DNA of 64,000 nucleotides, from assembly GCA_025642075.2 (NCBI GenBank), contig JAODUO010000537.1:506001-570000 (forward strand). The letters run 5' to 3'. Of the stretch, positions 1 to 11,802 are shown in pieces. The translations under genes were made by a program, and so were the position numbers. Positions within the stretch are counted from its first letter, which is position 1, and each line of letters starts with the position of its first letter. Under the pieces are notes generated by a model. It saw nothing but the letters and a program-made list of their open reading frames with translations. It was not told where the DNA came from and made no database searches. This stretch comes from Ridgeia piscesae (lineage: Eukaryota; Annelida; Polychaeta; Sabellida; Siboglinidae).

Positions 1-1515
1 AACAACTACTGGTCCTAACTAAACTTATCTCTTTGTCTAACAGCAAGTTACTGATCCTAACTAAACTTGTCTCTTTGTCTAACAACAACTACTGGTCCTC
101 ACGTAACTTGTCTCTTTGTCTAACAACAACTACTGGTCCTCACTTAACTTGTCTCTTTGTCTAACAGCAACTACTGGTCCTAACTAAACTTGTCTCTTTG
201 TTTAACAGCAACTACTGATCCTCACTAAACTTGTCTCTTTGTCTAACAACAACTACTGGTCCTAACTAAACTTGTCTCTTTGTCTAACAGCAACTACTGG
301 TCCTCATTTAACTTGTCTGTTTGTCTAACAGCAAGTTACTGATCCTCACTAAACTTGTCTCTTTGTCTAACAACAACTACTTGTCCTAACTAAACTTGTC
401 TCTTTGTCTAACAGCAAGTTACTGGTCCTAACTAAACTTGTCTCTTTGTCTAGCAGAAAGCTACTGGTCAATTAACTTGGTCTTTTTGTCTAGGAATGGG
501 TTCCTGGTCCTCACGTAACTTGGTCTTTTTGTCTAGGAATGGGTTCCTGGTCCTCACTTAACTTGGTCTTTTTGTCTAGGAATGGGTTCCTGGTCCTCAG
601 TTAACTTGGTCTTTTTGTCTAGGAATGGGTTCCTGGTCCTCAGTTAACTTGGTCTTTTTGTCTAGGAATGGGTTCCTGGTCCTCACTTAACTTGGTCTTT
701 TTGTCTAGGAATGGGTTCCTGGTCCTCACTTAACTTGGTCTTTTTGTCTAGGAATGGGTTCCTGGTCCTCACTTAACTTGGTCTTTTTGTCTAGGAATGG
801 GTTCCTGGTCCTCACTTAACTTGGTCTTTTTGTCTAGGAATGGGTTCCTGGTCCTCACTTAACTTGGTCTTTTTGTCTAGGAATGGGTTCCTGGTCCTCA
901 CTTAACTTGGTCTTTTTGTCTAGGAATGGGTTCCTGGTCCTCACTTAACTTGGTCTTTTTGTCTAGGAATGGGTTCCTGGTCCTCAGTTAACTTGATCAA
1001 TTTGTCTAGGAATGGGTTCCTGGTCCTCACTTAACTTGGTCTTTTGTCTAGGAATGGGTTCCTGGTCCTCACTTAACTTGGTAATTTTGTTTAGGAATGG
1101 GTTCTTGGTCCTCACTTAACTTGGTCTTTTTGTCTAGGAATGGGTTCCTGGTCCTCACTTAACTTGGTCTTTTTGTCTAGGAATGGGTTCCTGGTCCTCA
1201 GTTAACTTGGTCTTTTTGTCTAGGAATGGGTTCCTGGTCCTCACTTAACTTGGTCTTTTTGTCTAGGAATGGGTTCCTGGTCCTCAGTTAACTTGGTAAT
1301 TTTGTTTAGGAATGGGTTCATGGTCCTCACTTATCTTGGTCTTTTTGTCTAGGAATGGGTTCCTGGTCCTCACTTAACTTGGTCTTTTTGTCTAGGAATG
1401 GGTTCCTGGTCCTCACTTAACTTGGTCTTTTTGTCTAGGAATGGGTTCCTGGTCCTCACTTAACTTGGTCTTTTTGTCTAGGAATGGGTTCCTGGTCCTC
1501 ACTTAACTTGTCTTT
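1..1515. repeat. Two-family minisatellite (41-bp then 43-bp units) in a PPIP5K intron
   Basis: Positions 1 to about 470 hold roughly 11 copies of a 41-bp unit containing CTAACTAAACTTGTCTCTTT and ending in a TAACAG acceptor-like triplet. From about 470 to 1510 there are roughly 24 copies of a related 43-bp unit containing ACTTAACTTGG, TCTTTTTGTCTAG and GGAATGGGTTCCTGG. The array ends about 80 bp before the exon at 1594 and continues upstream out of the window. Each unit resembles an intron 3' end: a branch-point-like A, a pyrimidine tract, then TAG or CAG. Confidence 0.95.
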
Positions 1516-1593
1516 TAGTCTAATGAACACATTTTATAAATCTTTGTTAATGTTTTTGAAGGAGGTTTACTGTTTGTTTGTTCTTTATTTCAG

Positions 1594-1660
1594 TGTCAAG
1601 GAGAAGCTGCAGATGCTACTGAACTGTGACAAAGACTTTGTAGAGGCTGATAAAGAAAAG
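1594..1660 (+). CDS. PPIP5K: PPIP5K exon (phosphatase-like domain)
   Basis: The exon lies between TTTATTTCAG and AAG|GTTTGT and encodes [20 protein letters not shown] plus EK. It aligns in order with the segment preceding the LSPTGS motif in PPIP5K proteins. One leading base completes a codon from an upstream exon outside the window; the exon ends in phase 0. Confidence 0.85.
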
Positions 1661-4600
1661 GTTTGTGCTCGTTGACCACAATTTATATGTGTGAAGTGTT
1701 GGTTACTCATGTATAAACATGTAGATTTTATTTATTTTAATTCAATTGTGCATTCACTCTGAAGTTAAAACACACAAATATAACACATTTAGACAAAACA
1801 ACCAAATCTTGGAGCCATGAAAAAACTTGGAGCCACGGACACCATTGATGGCCATTTTTTAAATGGCTACTAAAACTAGTTTTCACCATATCTCAAGAGC
1901 TGCTTCACATTAAAAGCGATAAACTTGGGCTCAAAACATGTTTCCATATTTGAAATATTTTAGTGTTGACCTTATCCCGTATCATGACAACTACCTGTGT
2001 GCAGCAGTCATGGCGGAGTCATATGTTATGATGTCATACATATTCAAATGGTGTAGTCTGCATTTTAGTTTCAGGTATTCAGTTTTCACCCTTTCAGACA
2101 TACGCAGTGCCTGACAAGCTTACTAAGGTTGTCCACAAGGGGGTTTGACACTCCTCGATATCTTCATCCCTATCCCCCTGGAGTTAAACTGTCTGACAGT
2201 GGATGTACTGGAGTTAGACGGTCTGACCGTGGATGTAATGGAGTTAGATTGTCTGACAGTGGATGTACTGGAGTTAGACGGTCTGACCGTGGATGTAATG
2301 GAGTTAGATTGTCTGACAGTGGATGTACTGGAGTTAGACGGTCTGACAGTGGATGTAATGGAGTTAGATTGTCTGACAGTGGATGTACTGGAGTGAGATT
2401 GTCTGACATGGATGTACTGGAGTTAGATTGTCTGACAGTGGATGTACTGGAGTTAGATTGTCTGACAGTGGATGTAATGGAGTTAGATTGTCTGACAGTG
2501 GATGTACTGGAGTTAGATTGTCTGACAGTGGATGTAATGGAGTTAGATTGTCTGACAGTGGATGTACTGGAGTTAGATTGTCTGACAGTGATGTACTGGA
2601 GTTAGATTGTCTGACAGTGGATATACTGGAGTTAGATTGTCTGACAGTGGATGTACTGGAGTTAGATTGTCTGACAGTGGATGTACTGGAGTTAGATTGT
2701 CTGACAGTGGGTGTACTGGAGTTAGATTGTCTGACAGTGGATGTACTGGAGTTAGATTGTCTGACAGTGGATGTACTAGAGTTAGACCGTCTGACAGTGG
2801 ATGTGCTGGAGTTAGACTGTATGACAGTAGATGTACTGAGTTAGACTGTCTGACAGTGGATATGCTGGAGTTGAGATTGTCTGACAGTGGATGTACTGGA
2901 GTGAGATTGTCTGACAGTGGATGTACTGGCGTGAGATTGTCTGACAGTGGATGTGGCAGGTTTGTTGTCCCTAATCTGTAACCTCCCTTGTGAGTTGCAC
3001 ACTTGATGTGCCGAAGCAGAGCAGCCTGTGTCAGTAGAAATACAACACCCTTTTGGAATATGTGTTAATTACTGTGTAGTAACATGGTTGTTTCTGTTTT
3101 TTAATAGTAGTACAGCTGTAGTTAACTCTTTTAAAGGACATATTTTGCCATAGCTTATCCCCCCAAAATTATACTACAGCTTTAGTTACCGGTAATTGTT
3201 TCAAAGGCCATATTTTGCCATATTTTATCCCTCAAAAATTATATTAACTATAAAGTAATGCATGTACGTATGTATTATGCAATATAGTGAAAATCCCAAA
3301 ATCAAAAGCTTGATGAAATATAAAAAAAATGGCTATTAAATGGCAGCTGTCACAGTACCAGCTTGGAAAAATCTGTTTTGGGGAAATGCTGCAAGGAGCA
3401 AAATGTGCGCTGCACTAGATTCTGCAAAAACTACAATTGATGTCACGCTAGAGCAACAAATCCAAACTGGGCATTCTCGTGGGTTTCCGTAATACAGCAG
3501 ATTTAAAGAATTCTATATGTCATATACTCTTACACAATATTTAAATATTTTGGCAGTATCATCATTTGAAAGAGCATCAAACATTCATTAGGCTGTGGTC
3601 TGTAACAATAAAGGTAGCGTACTGTGTCAATGACCCACTGAAGCGTGTCTGTGTGCTTTCAGTTGTCACCGACTGGCAGCGTGTCTGTGATAAAGGCAAT
3701 GAACTTTGTTGTGAACCCGTTCAGGGTGTGTGAACGGATCTACTCCATCATGTGCCGGCTACTTGACGGTATTCGGGAACTGTGTACTCAACCCAAAGCA
3801 GATGGTCAGCAGAGTAGTTCAGCTTCGTGTTCTGTGTAATGTAGTCTAGCTGTTAGATGATGTAGCTGATATATGACGTGACATACCTTTCACTTGTCCG
3901 CCACTGGTAGAAATGTCGACCCGGAATCATCGTATAGTGTAGCAGTTTGTTCATTTTGTGGTCTTGAGTGGGGACAAACAACGATTGTGTTGAACGTAAA
4001 AGAGCTTGACCAAAGAGTGTCTGTTATGTTGACAGTAGTGTTTTAAGCTAATAGTTTGAAATGTACTATTTCCATTCATCTCTACCTTTTGTAAATAAAT
4101 CACACAATCTTGCACTATTCCAAGATAACTTGGATCTGAATATTTGCTATCTTTCATCCTGGCAAATTATCATCAAATATACTTTAATCAGTTGTTAAAA
4201 ATTGAACGTGCATGAAATAGCTGTCGTTTTGTAACATTACCTTTTAAAGTTGGTGAAGCTATAAGCACAGACTTGTGAGAGTGAAGCGTGTTTGTTAAAT
4301 ATATGCTAAATGAAAACAGAGTGTTTCATAAACAAACTTACATCGTCTTGGAACTGTGTGGCATGTGTAGCTTCACCCACTATTATTATGAAGTATTCTA
4401 TAGGATATCTTCAAGAACTGGTCCATGTAAAACCATTGATACTGTGAGGTGTCAGAATTCTTAATATGATGAATTATATTATTTAGGTTTATAGCAATAT
4501 TAATTAAACGTTTTGAAACACTACTGTTTTGGTAGTTTTTATAAATAAAATATTCACTAAAATATTTCTTCACTTTTTATGAAGTTGTAAATACTACTTT

Positions 4601-7600
4601 GGTATAGCAGTCGTAATGGTGGTGTTTGTGTCGTTGTTTGCACAGAGATGAAGTTATACCACGGCGAATCTTGGGAACTTATGATACGACGTTGGAACAA
4701 ACTTGTGAAAGACTTTGGCATGAAGAATGACCAGTACGACATCAGCAAGATTCCCGACATCTACGATTGCATCAGATACGACCTACAGCACAACATGAAG
4801 ACACTACGCTTCACTGAGGCAGAGGAGCTACACGCATACGCGAAGGCCATGGCTGATATTGTTATACCACAGGTAAATGCAGTAGTTCTCTAGAACTGTT
4901 CAGAATGAGAAGGTGTTGATTGCTCAGTGTATTTGTCTGTATGAGTACAAGATCAAAAAGAATGAGAAGGTGTTGATTGCTCAGTGTATCTGTCTGTATG
5001 AGTACAATGTGTGAGAGTGAAGCGTGTGTAGATCACAAAGAATGAGAAGTTGCTGATTGCTCAGTGTATCTGTCTGTATGAGTACAATATGTGAGAGTGA
5101 AGCATGTGTAGATCACAAAGAATGAGAAGTTGTTGATTGCTCAGTGTATCTGTCTGTATGAGTACAATGTGTGAGAGTGAAGCGTGTGTAGATCACAAAG
5201 AATGAGAAGTTGTTGATTGCTCAGTGTATCTGTCTGTATGAGTACAATATGTGAGAGTGAAGCATGTGTAGATCACAAAGAATGAGAAGTTGTTGATTGC
5301 TCAGTGTATCTGTCTGTATGAGTACAATATGTGAGAGTGAAGCGTGTATAGATCACAAAGAATGAGAAGTTGCTGATTGCTCAGTGTATCTGTCTGTAGG
5401 AGTACAGGATTACAAAGAATGGGAAGGTGTTGATTGCTCAGTGTATCTGTCTGTATGAGTATGGGATCACAAAGGATGAGAAGGTGTTGATTGCATAGTG
5501 TATCTGTCTGTAGGAATACGGGATCACAAAGGATGAGAAGCTGTTGATTGCTCAGTGTATCTGTCTGCAGGAGTATGGGATCACAAAAGATGAGAAGGTG
5601 TTGATTGACCAGTGTATCTGTCTGTAGGAATACGGGATCACAAAGGATGAGAAAGTGTTGATTGCTCAGTGTATCTGTATGAATATGGGATCACAAAGGA
5701 TGAGAAGGTGTTGATTGCTCAGTGTATCTGTCTGTAGGAGTATGGGATCACAAAGGATGAGAAGGTGTTGATCGCTCAGTGTATCTGTCTGTAAGAATAC
5801 AGGATCACAAAGGAAAAGAAGGTGTTGATTGCTCAGTGTATCTGTCTAGGAATATGGGATCACAAAGGATGAGAAGGTGTGGATTGCTCAGTGTTTCTGT
5901 CTGTAGAAATACAGGATCATTCAGAATGAGGTGTTGATTGCTCAGTGTATCTGTCTGTAGGAATATGGGATCACAAAGGATGAGAAGGTGTTGATTGCTC
6001 AGTGTATTTGTGCTCCGTTGCTGAAGAAAATCCTCGGTGATCTTCAGAGAAATGTGGAGGAAGACAGTACGAGACTTGACAGCAGGCAAGTCAACGTCTG
6101 TCCTCGAATATGGCTGTGTAATACTTAGCAGGCATTAGGGTACATCCGTGAAATTAAACTATTTGTTAAAAAAAGAATGATGTTATTTCTATAATATGAC
6201 AAATTTGCTGTATACAGTTGTGCCTCGTGGTAATTGGGATCCACGAAATGGAACCGTGTTATAAACGAGGCGCGTTATACATTATATTCCGCCAGGGGCG
6301 CCACCACCACCCAAAACGCCACAACAGCCAATGCGCTGGTTGCGCGTCTATGCATAATTTATAAAACTAATTGACATTAACAACCAACGTAAATGTGTAT
6401 TAGGTTAAAATAATATACACTGTCGAATGTTGAACTGAGTGAAACTTGCGAATGGTGTACAGTTTATTTGAATTGGTTCACCACTTTCATGTCTTGTTTT
6501 AAAAGTGTCGCCAAAATCTTGCTAATTGAACCAACATGAAATTAAAATTATATTACGCAACATGATTTAGTTTAAACGTTTATTGTATACACTTGAAATG
6601 TTCTCACAGCTTTATCAAACTGAGGGAAGTTGAAACTGGACTTTGTAAAACGTGTTTGCACGTATGAATAGTTTTTGAATACATATTTGTCCAACTACCA
6701 AAACACTGCATAATGTTAGTTAATACGCAATACAAAGCATTGTTATGTACAACAATGTTTGTTGGGGGGCTTTATTTCTGTTTTAATTTGTGACCATTGC
6801 CATTTTCGTTTGTGACTTTATTTATGTTTTGGTTCATGAGCGTATTTGTGTTAGGCGATTTTATTTCTGTTTTGGTTTGTGACTGGGTGACTCCTGTCAG
6901 TGCACGAGCGATTGCAACAACACATATATTTGTCAACTGTTTGCAGGTATTCAACAGGTGTGTCAACTCCACACAGACATGTCAAGACAAGACTTTACTT
7001 CACCAGTGAGAGTCACATTCACTCATTGCTTGCTATCCTCAGATATGGCGGACTTGTTGATGTAAGCTATGTCATCGAACATTTCTACTTCACGTTACTG
7101 TTTTACAATATCTTGTCAATCCTTTGTTAACAAAAATGCTTCAGTGAATCTGTATAATTGTTAGCCTTGATTAGGTGGCAGAACCTTTTAGCCCTCACAT
7201 CCTCCTGGGGAATTAATGCTCTACCAGTTTTGCCACCACGGTGGCCTTACCCCCAGAGTAGGGTAGATTGGCTCTCAGGCCAACTATGAAATGAAACAAA
7301 AATAAAGCTATAATTTTATAAGATAATACTATACTATTAAAAGTATTCAAGTATTAAACTTAATCACACAAAAGTAAACACAATTACAAATGTACAGTTG
7401 GTTATGAAGCAGGAATGATGGCAGGTTTAGCCTTGATTACCAAGACTTAGTGAGACGGCAGCACATTATGGCCCCTCACACGGATAACATATAACAGCCG
7501 GCTAAGTCACCAGCCTATCCTCTCAGTGAAATTACGCAGCTGAGTGAGTCGGGAAGTGAAACTACATAACTGGGTGACCTACTTATTAACAAGCCACACG

Positions 7601-10600
7601 TGTTGGCCCGACTTCGATTGAGCTACGCGAGTAACTCGAGTAACCCGAGTACCAGTCGAACATCCAAGATTACTTGCTCATGTGACCCTTTGTTGACATA
7701 GATAAACAAGGTTTGGAGAGGATTCACTCAAGTAACTACGTCATTAGCAGTGACAGCCAATTGGGAACATAGGCCCCTACTGCTCAAGAAATTAGTTAAA
7801 CCTTTCACGACACAATCATGTAAATATGGATTAGTCTCCACATTACATGAATTATAATTGAAGACCAAGAAGATGAACATCACAATTTTCACACTGAACA
7901 ACTGATTACTTTATTTTATTTATTTACATAAGGGGTTTATCTCCGTGATTACGATCATCACTGTTCAGTTGGATTACTCTCATGATACTGCGTGCACAGC
8001 GTAAACTAGATACCAAGTTAGGGTTATGCGACTAACCGGAGTAGGCCAATCGAAGTCGGCCTTGTAGTCCGCTGACACAGTTTGGTGAAGTGTTGCATTT
8101 ATAAGATAGCAGCAGCTGCATGGTAGATCTGTTGATTGGGGGACACAAGTTCAATTCCACCTGCCGCCATTTCAAAAGTTGGACAGTTTTATTCACTCAT
8201 GAAAGAGACACTAAAAGCCACTGGTCTCTTCTGTCTGGTGTCTTCTGTCTGGTCTCTTCTGTCTGGTCTCTTCTGTCTGGTGTCTTCTGTCTGGTGTCTT
8301 TTGTCTTTCCCGTTGGTTCTTCTGTCTGGTGTCTTCTGTCTGGTGTCTTCTGTCTGGTCTCTTCTGTCTGGTCTCTTCTGTCTGGTCTCTTCTGTCTGGT
8401 CTCTTCTGTCTGGTCTCTTCTGTCTGGTCTCTTCTGTCTGGTGTCTTCTGTCTGGTCTCTTCTGCTTGGTGTCTTCTGTCTGGTCTCTTCTGTCTGGTCT
8501 CTTCTGTCTGGTCTCTTCTGTCTGATCTCTTCCGTCTGGTCTCTTCTGTCTTGTCTCTTCTGTCTGGTCTCTTCTGTCTTGTGTCTTCTGTCTGGTTCTT
8601 CTGTCTGGTCTCCTTCTTCTGTCTGGTCTCTTCTGTCTGGTCTCTTCTGTCTGGTGTCTTCTGTCTGGTGTCTTCTGTCTGGTCTCTTCTGTCTGGTCTC
8701 TACTGTCTGGTCTCTACTGTCTGGTCTCTTCTGTCTGGTCTCTTCTGTCTGGTCTCTTCTGTCTGGTCTCTTCTGTCTGGTCTCTTCTGTCTGGTCTCTT
8801 CTGTCTGGTGTCTTCTGTCTGGTCTCTTCTGTCTGGTCTCTTCTGTCTGGTCTCTTCTGTCTGGTCTCTTCTGTCTGGTCTCTTCTGTCTGGTCTCTTCT
8901 GTCTGGTCTCTTCTGTCTGGTCTCTTCTGTCTGGTCTCTTCTGTCTGGTCTCTTCTGTCTGGTGTCTTCTGTCTGGTCTCTTCTGTCTGGTCTCTTCTGT
9001 CTGGTGTCTTCTGTCTGGTCTCTTCTGTCTGGTCTCTTATGTCTGGTCTCTTCTGTCTGGTGTCTTCTGTCTGGTGTCTTCTGTCTGGTGTCTTCTGTTT
9101 GGTGTCTTCTGTCTGGTGTCTTCTTCTGGTGTCTTCTGTCTGGTCTCTTCTGTCTGGTCTCTTCTGTCTGGTCTCTCTGTCTGGTCTCTTCTGTCTGGTC
9201 TCTTCTGTCTGGTCTCTTCTGTCTGGTCTCTTCTGTCTGGTCTCTTCTGTCTGGTCTCTTCTGTCTGGTCTCTTCTGTCTGGTCTCTTCTGTCTGGTCTC
9301 TTCTGTCTGGTCTCTTCTGTCTGGTCTCTACTGTCTGGTCTCTTCTGTCTGGTCTCTTCTGTCTGGTCTCTACTGTCTGGTCTCTTCGTCTGGTCTCTTC
9401 CGTCTGGTCTCTTCCGTCTGGTCTCTTCCGTCTGGTCTCTTCCGTCTGGTCTCTTCCGTCTGGTCTCTTCCGTCTGGTCTCTTCCGTCTGGTCTCTTCTG
9501 TCTGGTCTCTTCCGTCTGGTCTCTTCTGTCTGGTCTCTTCTGTCTGGTCTCTTCTGTCTGGTCTCTTCTGTCTGGTGTCTTCTGTCTGGTCTCTTCTGTC
9601 TGGTCTCTTCTGTCTGGTCTCTTCTGTCTGGTCTCTTCTGTCTGGTCTCTTCTGTCTGGTCTCTTCTGTCTGGTCTCTTCTGTCTGGTGTCTTCTGTCTG
9701 GTGTCTTCTGTCTGGTCTCTTCTGTCTTGTGTCTTCTGTCTGGTCTCTTCTGTCTGGTCTCTTCTGTCTGGTCTCTTCTGTCTGGTCTCTTCTGTCTGGT
9801 CTCTTCTGTCTGGTCTCTTCTGTCTGGTCTCTTCTGTCTGGTCTCTTCTGTCTGGTCTCTTCTGTCTGGTGTCTTCTGTCTGGTCTCTTCTGTCTTTGGG
9901 CTCTTCTGTCTGGTCTCTTCTGTCTGGTCTCTTCTGTCTGGTCTTCTGTCTGGTCTCTTCTGTCTGGTCTCTTCTGTCTGGTCTCTTCTGTCTGGTCTCT
10001 TCTGTCTGGTCTCTTCTGTCTGGTCTCTTCTGTCTGGTCTTCTGTCTGGTCTCTTCTGTCTGGTCTCTTCTGTCTGGTCTCTTCTGTCTGGTCTCTTCTG
10101 TCTGGATCTCCCTTTTGGTCTCTGTCTGGTCTTCCGTCTGGTCTCTACTGTCTGGTCTCTACTGTCTGGTCTCTTCTGTCTGGTCTCTTCCGTCTGGTCT
10201 CTTCCGTCTGGTCTCTTCCGTCTGGTCTCTTCTGTCTGGTCTCTTCCGTCTGGTCTCTTCTGTCTGGTGTCTTCTGTCTGGTCTCTTCTGTCTGGTCTCT
10301 TCTGTCTGGTCTCTTCTGTCTGGTCTCTTCTGTCTGGTCTCTTCTGTCTGGTCTCTTCTGTCTGGTCTCTTCTGTCTGGTCTCTTCTGTCTGGTCTCTTC
10401 TGTCTGGTCTCTTCTGTCTGGTGTCTTCTGTCTGGTCTCTTCTGTCTGGTCTCTTCTGTCTGGTGTCTTCTGTCTGGTCTCTTCTGTCTGGTCTCTTCTG
10501 TCTGGTCTCTTCTGTCTGGTCTCTTCTGTCTGGTATCTACTGTCTGGTCTCTTCCGTCTGGTCTCTTCCGTCTGGTCTCTTCCGTCTGGTCTCTTCCGTC

Positions 10601-11750
10601 TGGTCTCTTCTGTCTGGTCTCTTCTGTCTGGTCTCTTCTGTCTGGTCTCTTCTGTCTGGTCTCTTCCGTCTGGTCTCTTCCGTCTGGTCTCTTCCGTCTG
10701 GTCTCTTCTGTCTGGTCTCTTCTGTCTGGTCTCTTCCGTCTGGTCTCTTCCGTCTGGTCTCTTCTGTCTGGTCTCTTCTGTCTGGTCTCTTCTGTCTGGT
10801 CTCTTCTGTCTGGTCTCTTCTGTCTGGTCTCTTCTGTCTGGTCTCTACTGTCTGGTCTCTACTGTCTGGTCTCTTCTGTCTGGTCTCTTCTGTCTGGTCT
10901 CTTTTCTGGTGTCTGGTCTCTTTTCTGGTGTCTGCACCAGGGAATAGTGTATCTCACATGGGTGGGGGAAGGGGTAAACATGTAACCTGTCATGGACTCA
11001 TTGAGTGGGGTTTGGATCTCTCTGTATCCCACGGGGTCAGGCTCCCAGTGGCTAGAGTTGTCCCAGTCGGGTGTGTGAAAGCCATCGAGCAGTGTCATTG
11101 CCAAACACCTACTCATGGCAGTAAATAAATAAATATGTATGCCTGTGTATGAATGCCTACAAGATGTGTGCATGGTGCTTGCAGACAGAGAAAGACCAGC
11201 AGTGGGCCAGGGCCATGGAGTACATCAACTGTGTGTCAGAACTCAACTACATGACACAGATTGTGATCATGCTCTACGAAGACCCAACCAAGGTAAGTGA
11301 ACTAGCCCTGGAATAGATCTGACCAGGCCAGTGCCCAGCATGTGGAGGCTGCACCTAATGGATTTACGTGTTTTTATTTTCGTTTGAAAGTTCTGTTTGC
11401 ATTTTGCAAGCTATAGAATATAGTTACTGATATCAGTTCCATGAGTTAATAAAAAAATATCATGACCATGTGTACTATTTAGGAAAATGTATGGACTATT
11501 TTGTTAGGGGCGTCAAGAAATACTTATGATTGGTCAAGGGTATTTCATAGGGAGTGAGAATAATTAATTACCTGAATATACATGTAAAATAAATTAAAGC
11601 ATAGTTAGTTATGATATGTTCATGGTTATTTGTGTGTTTTTGTGTTGTTTTTGTGGGGTGTTTTGTTGGTGGGTTGGGGTGTTTATGTGTGGTGTGTGGT
11701 GTGTGTGTGTGTGTGTGTTTATGGGTGTGTGTGTGTTTTGTGTGGTGTGT

Positions 11751-11802
<52 letters not shown>

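Noticed and set aside
470..1510. Regular repeats considered as a CRISPR array
   Set aside because: Units are directly tandem without unique spacers, and the context is a eukaryotic intron.
2129..2981. Overlapping + and - frames reading [10 protein letters not shown] or [10 protein letters not shown] repeats
   Set aside because: Produced by the 30-bp minisatellite inside a PPIP5K intron.
4648..4893. Start codon at 4648 as a gene start
   Set aside because: The Met is internal: the preceding AG belongs to a codon split with the exon ending at 3804, and the protein context is mid-domain.
8110..8170. A true tRNA gene
   Set aside because: Only a B-box-like half is visible; no A box or cloverleaf can be formed, so at most a tRNA-derived SINE head.
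8120..11128. Open frames of 1002, 872 and 725 codons on the + strand
   Set aside because: They are the three registers of one 14-bp satellite; the start and end sequences are unrelated intron text and the repeat protein [14 protein letters not shown] is only a by-product of the missing stop.
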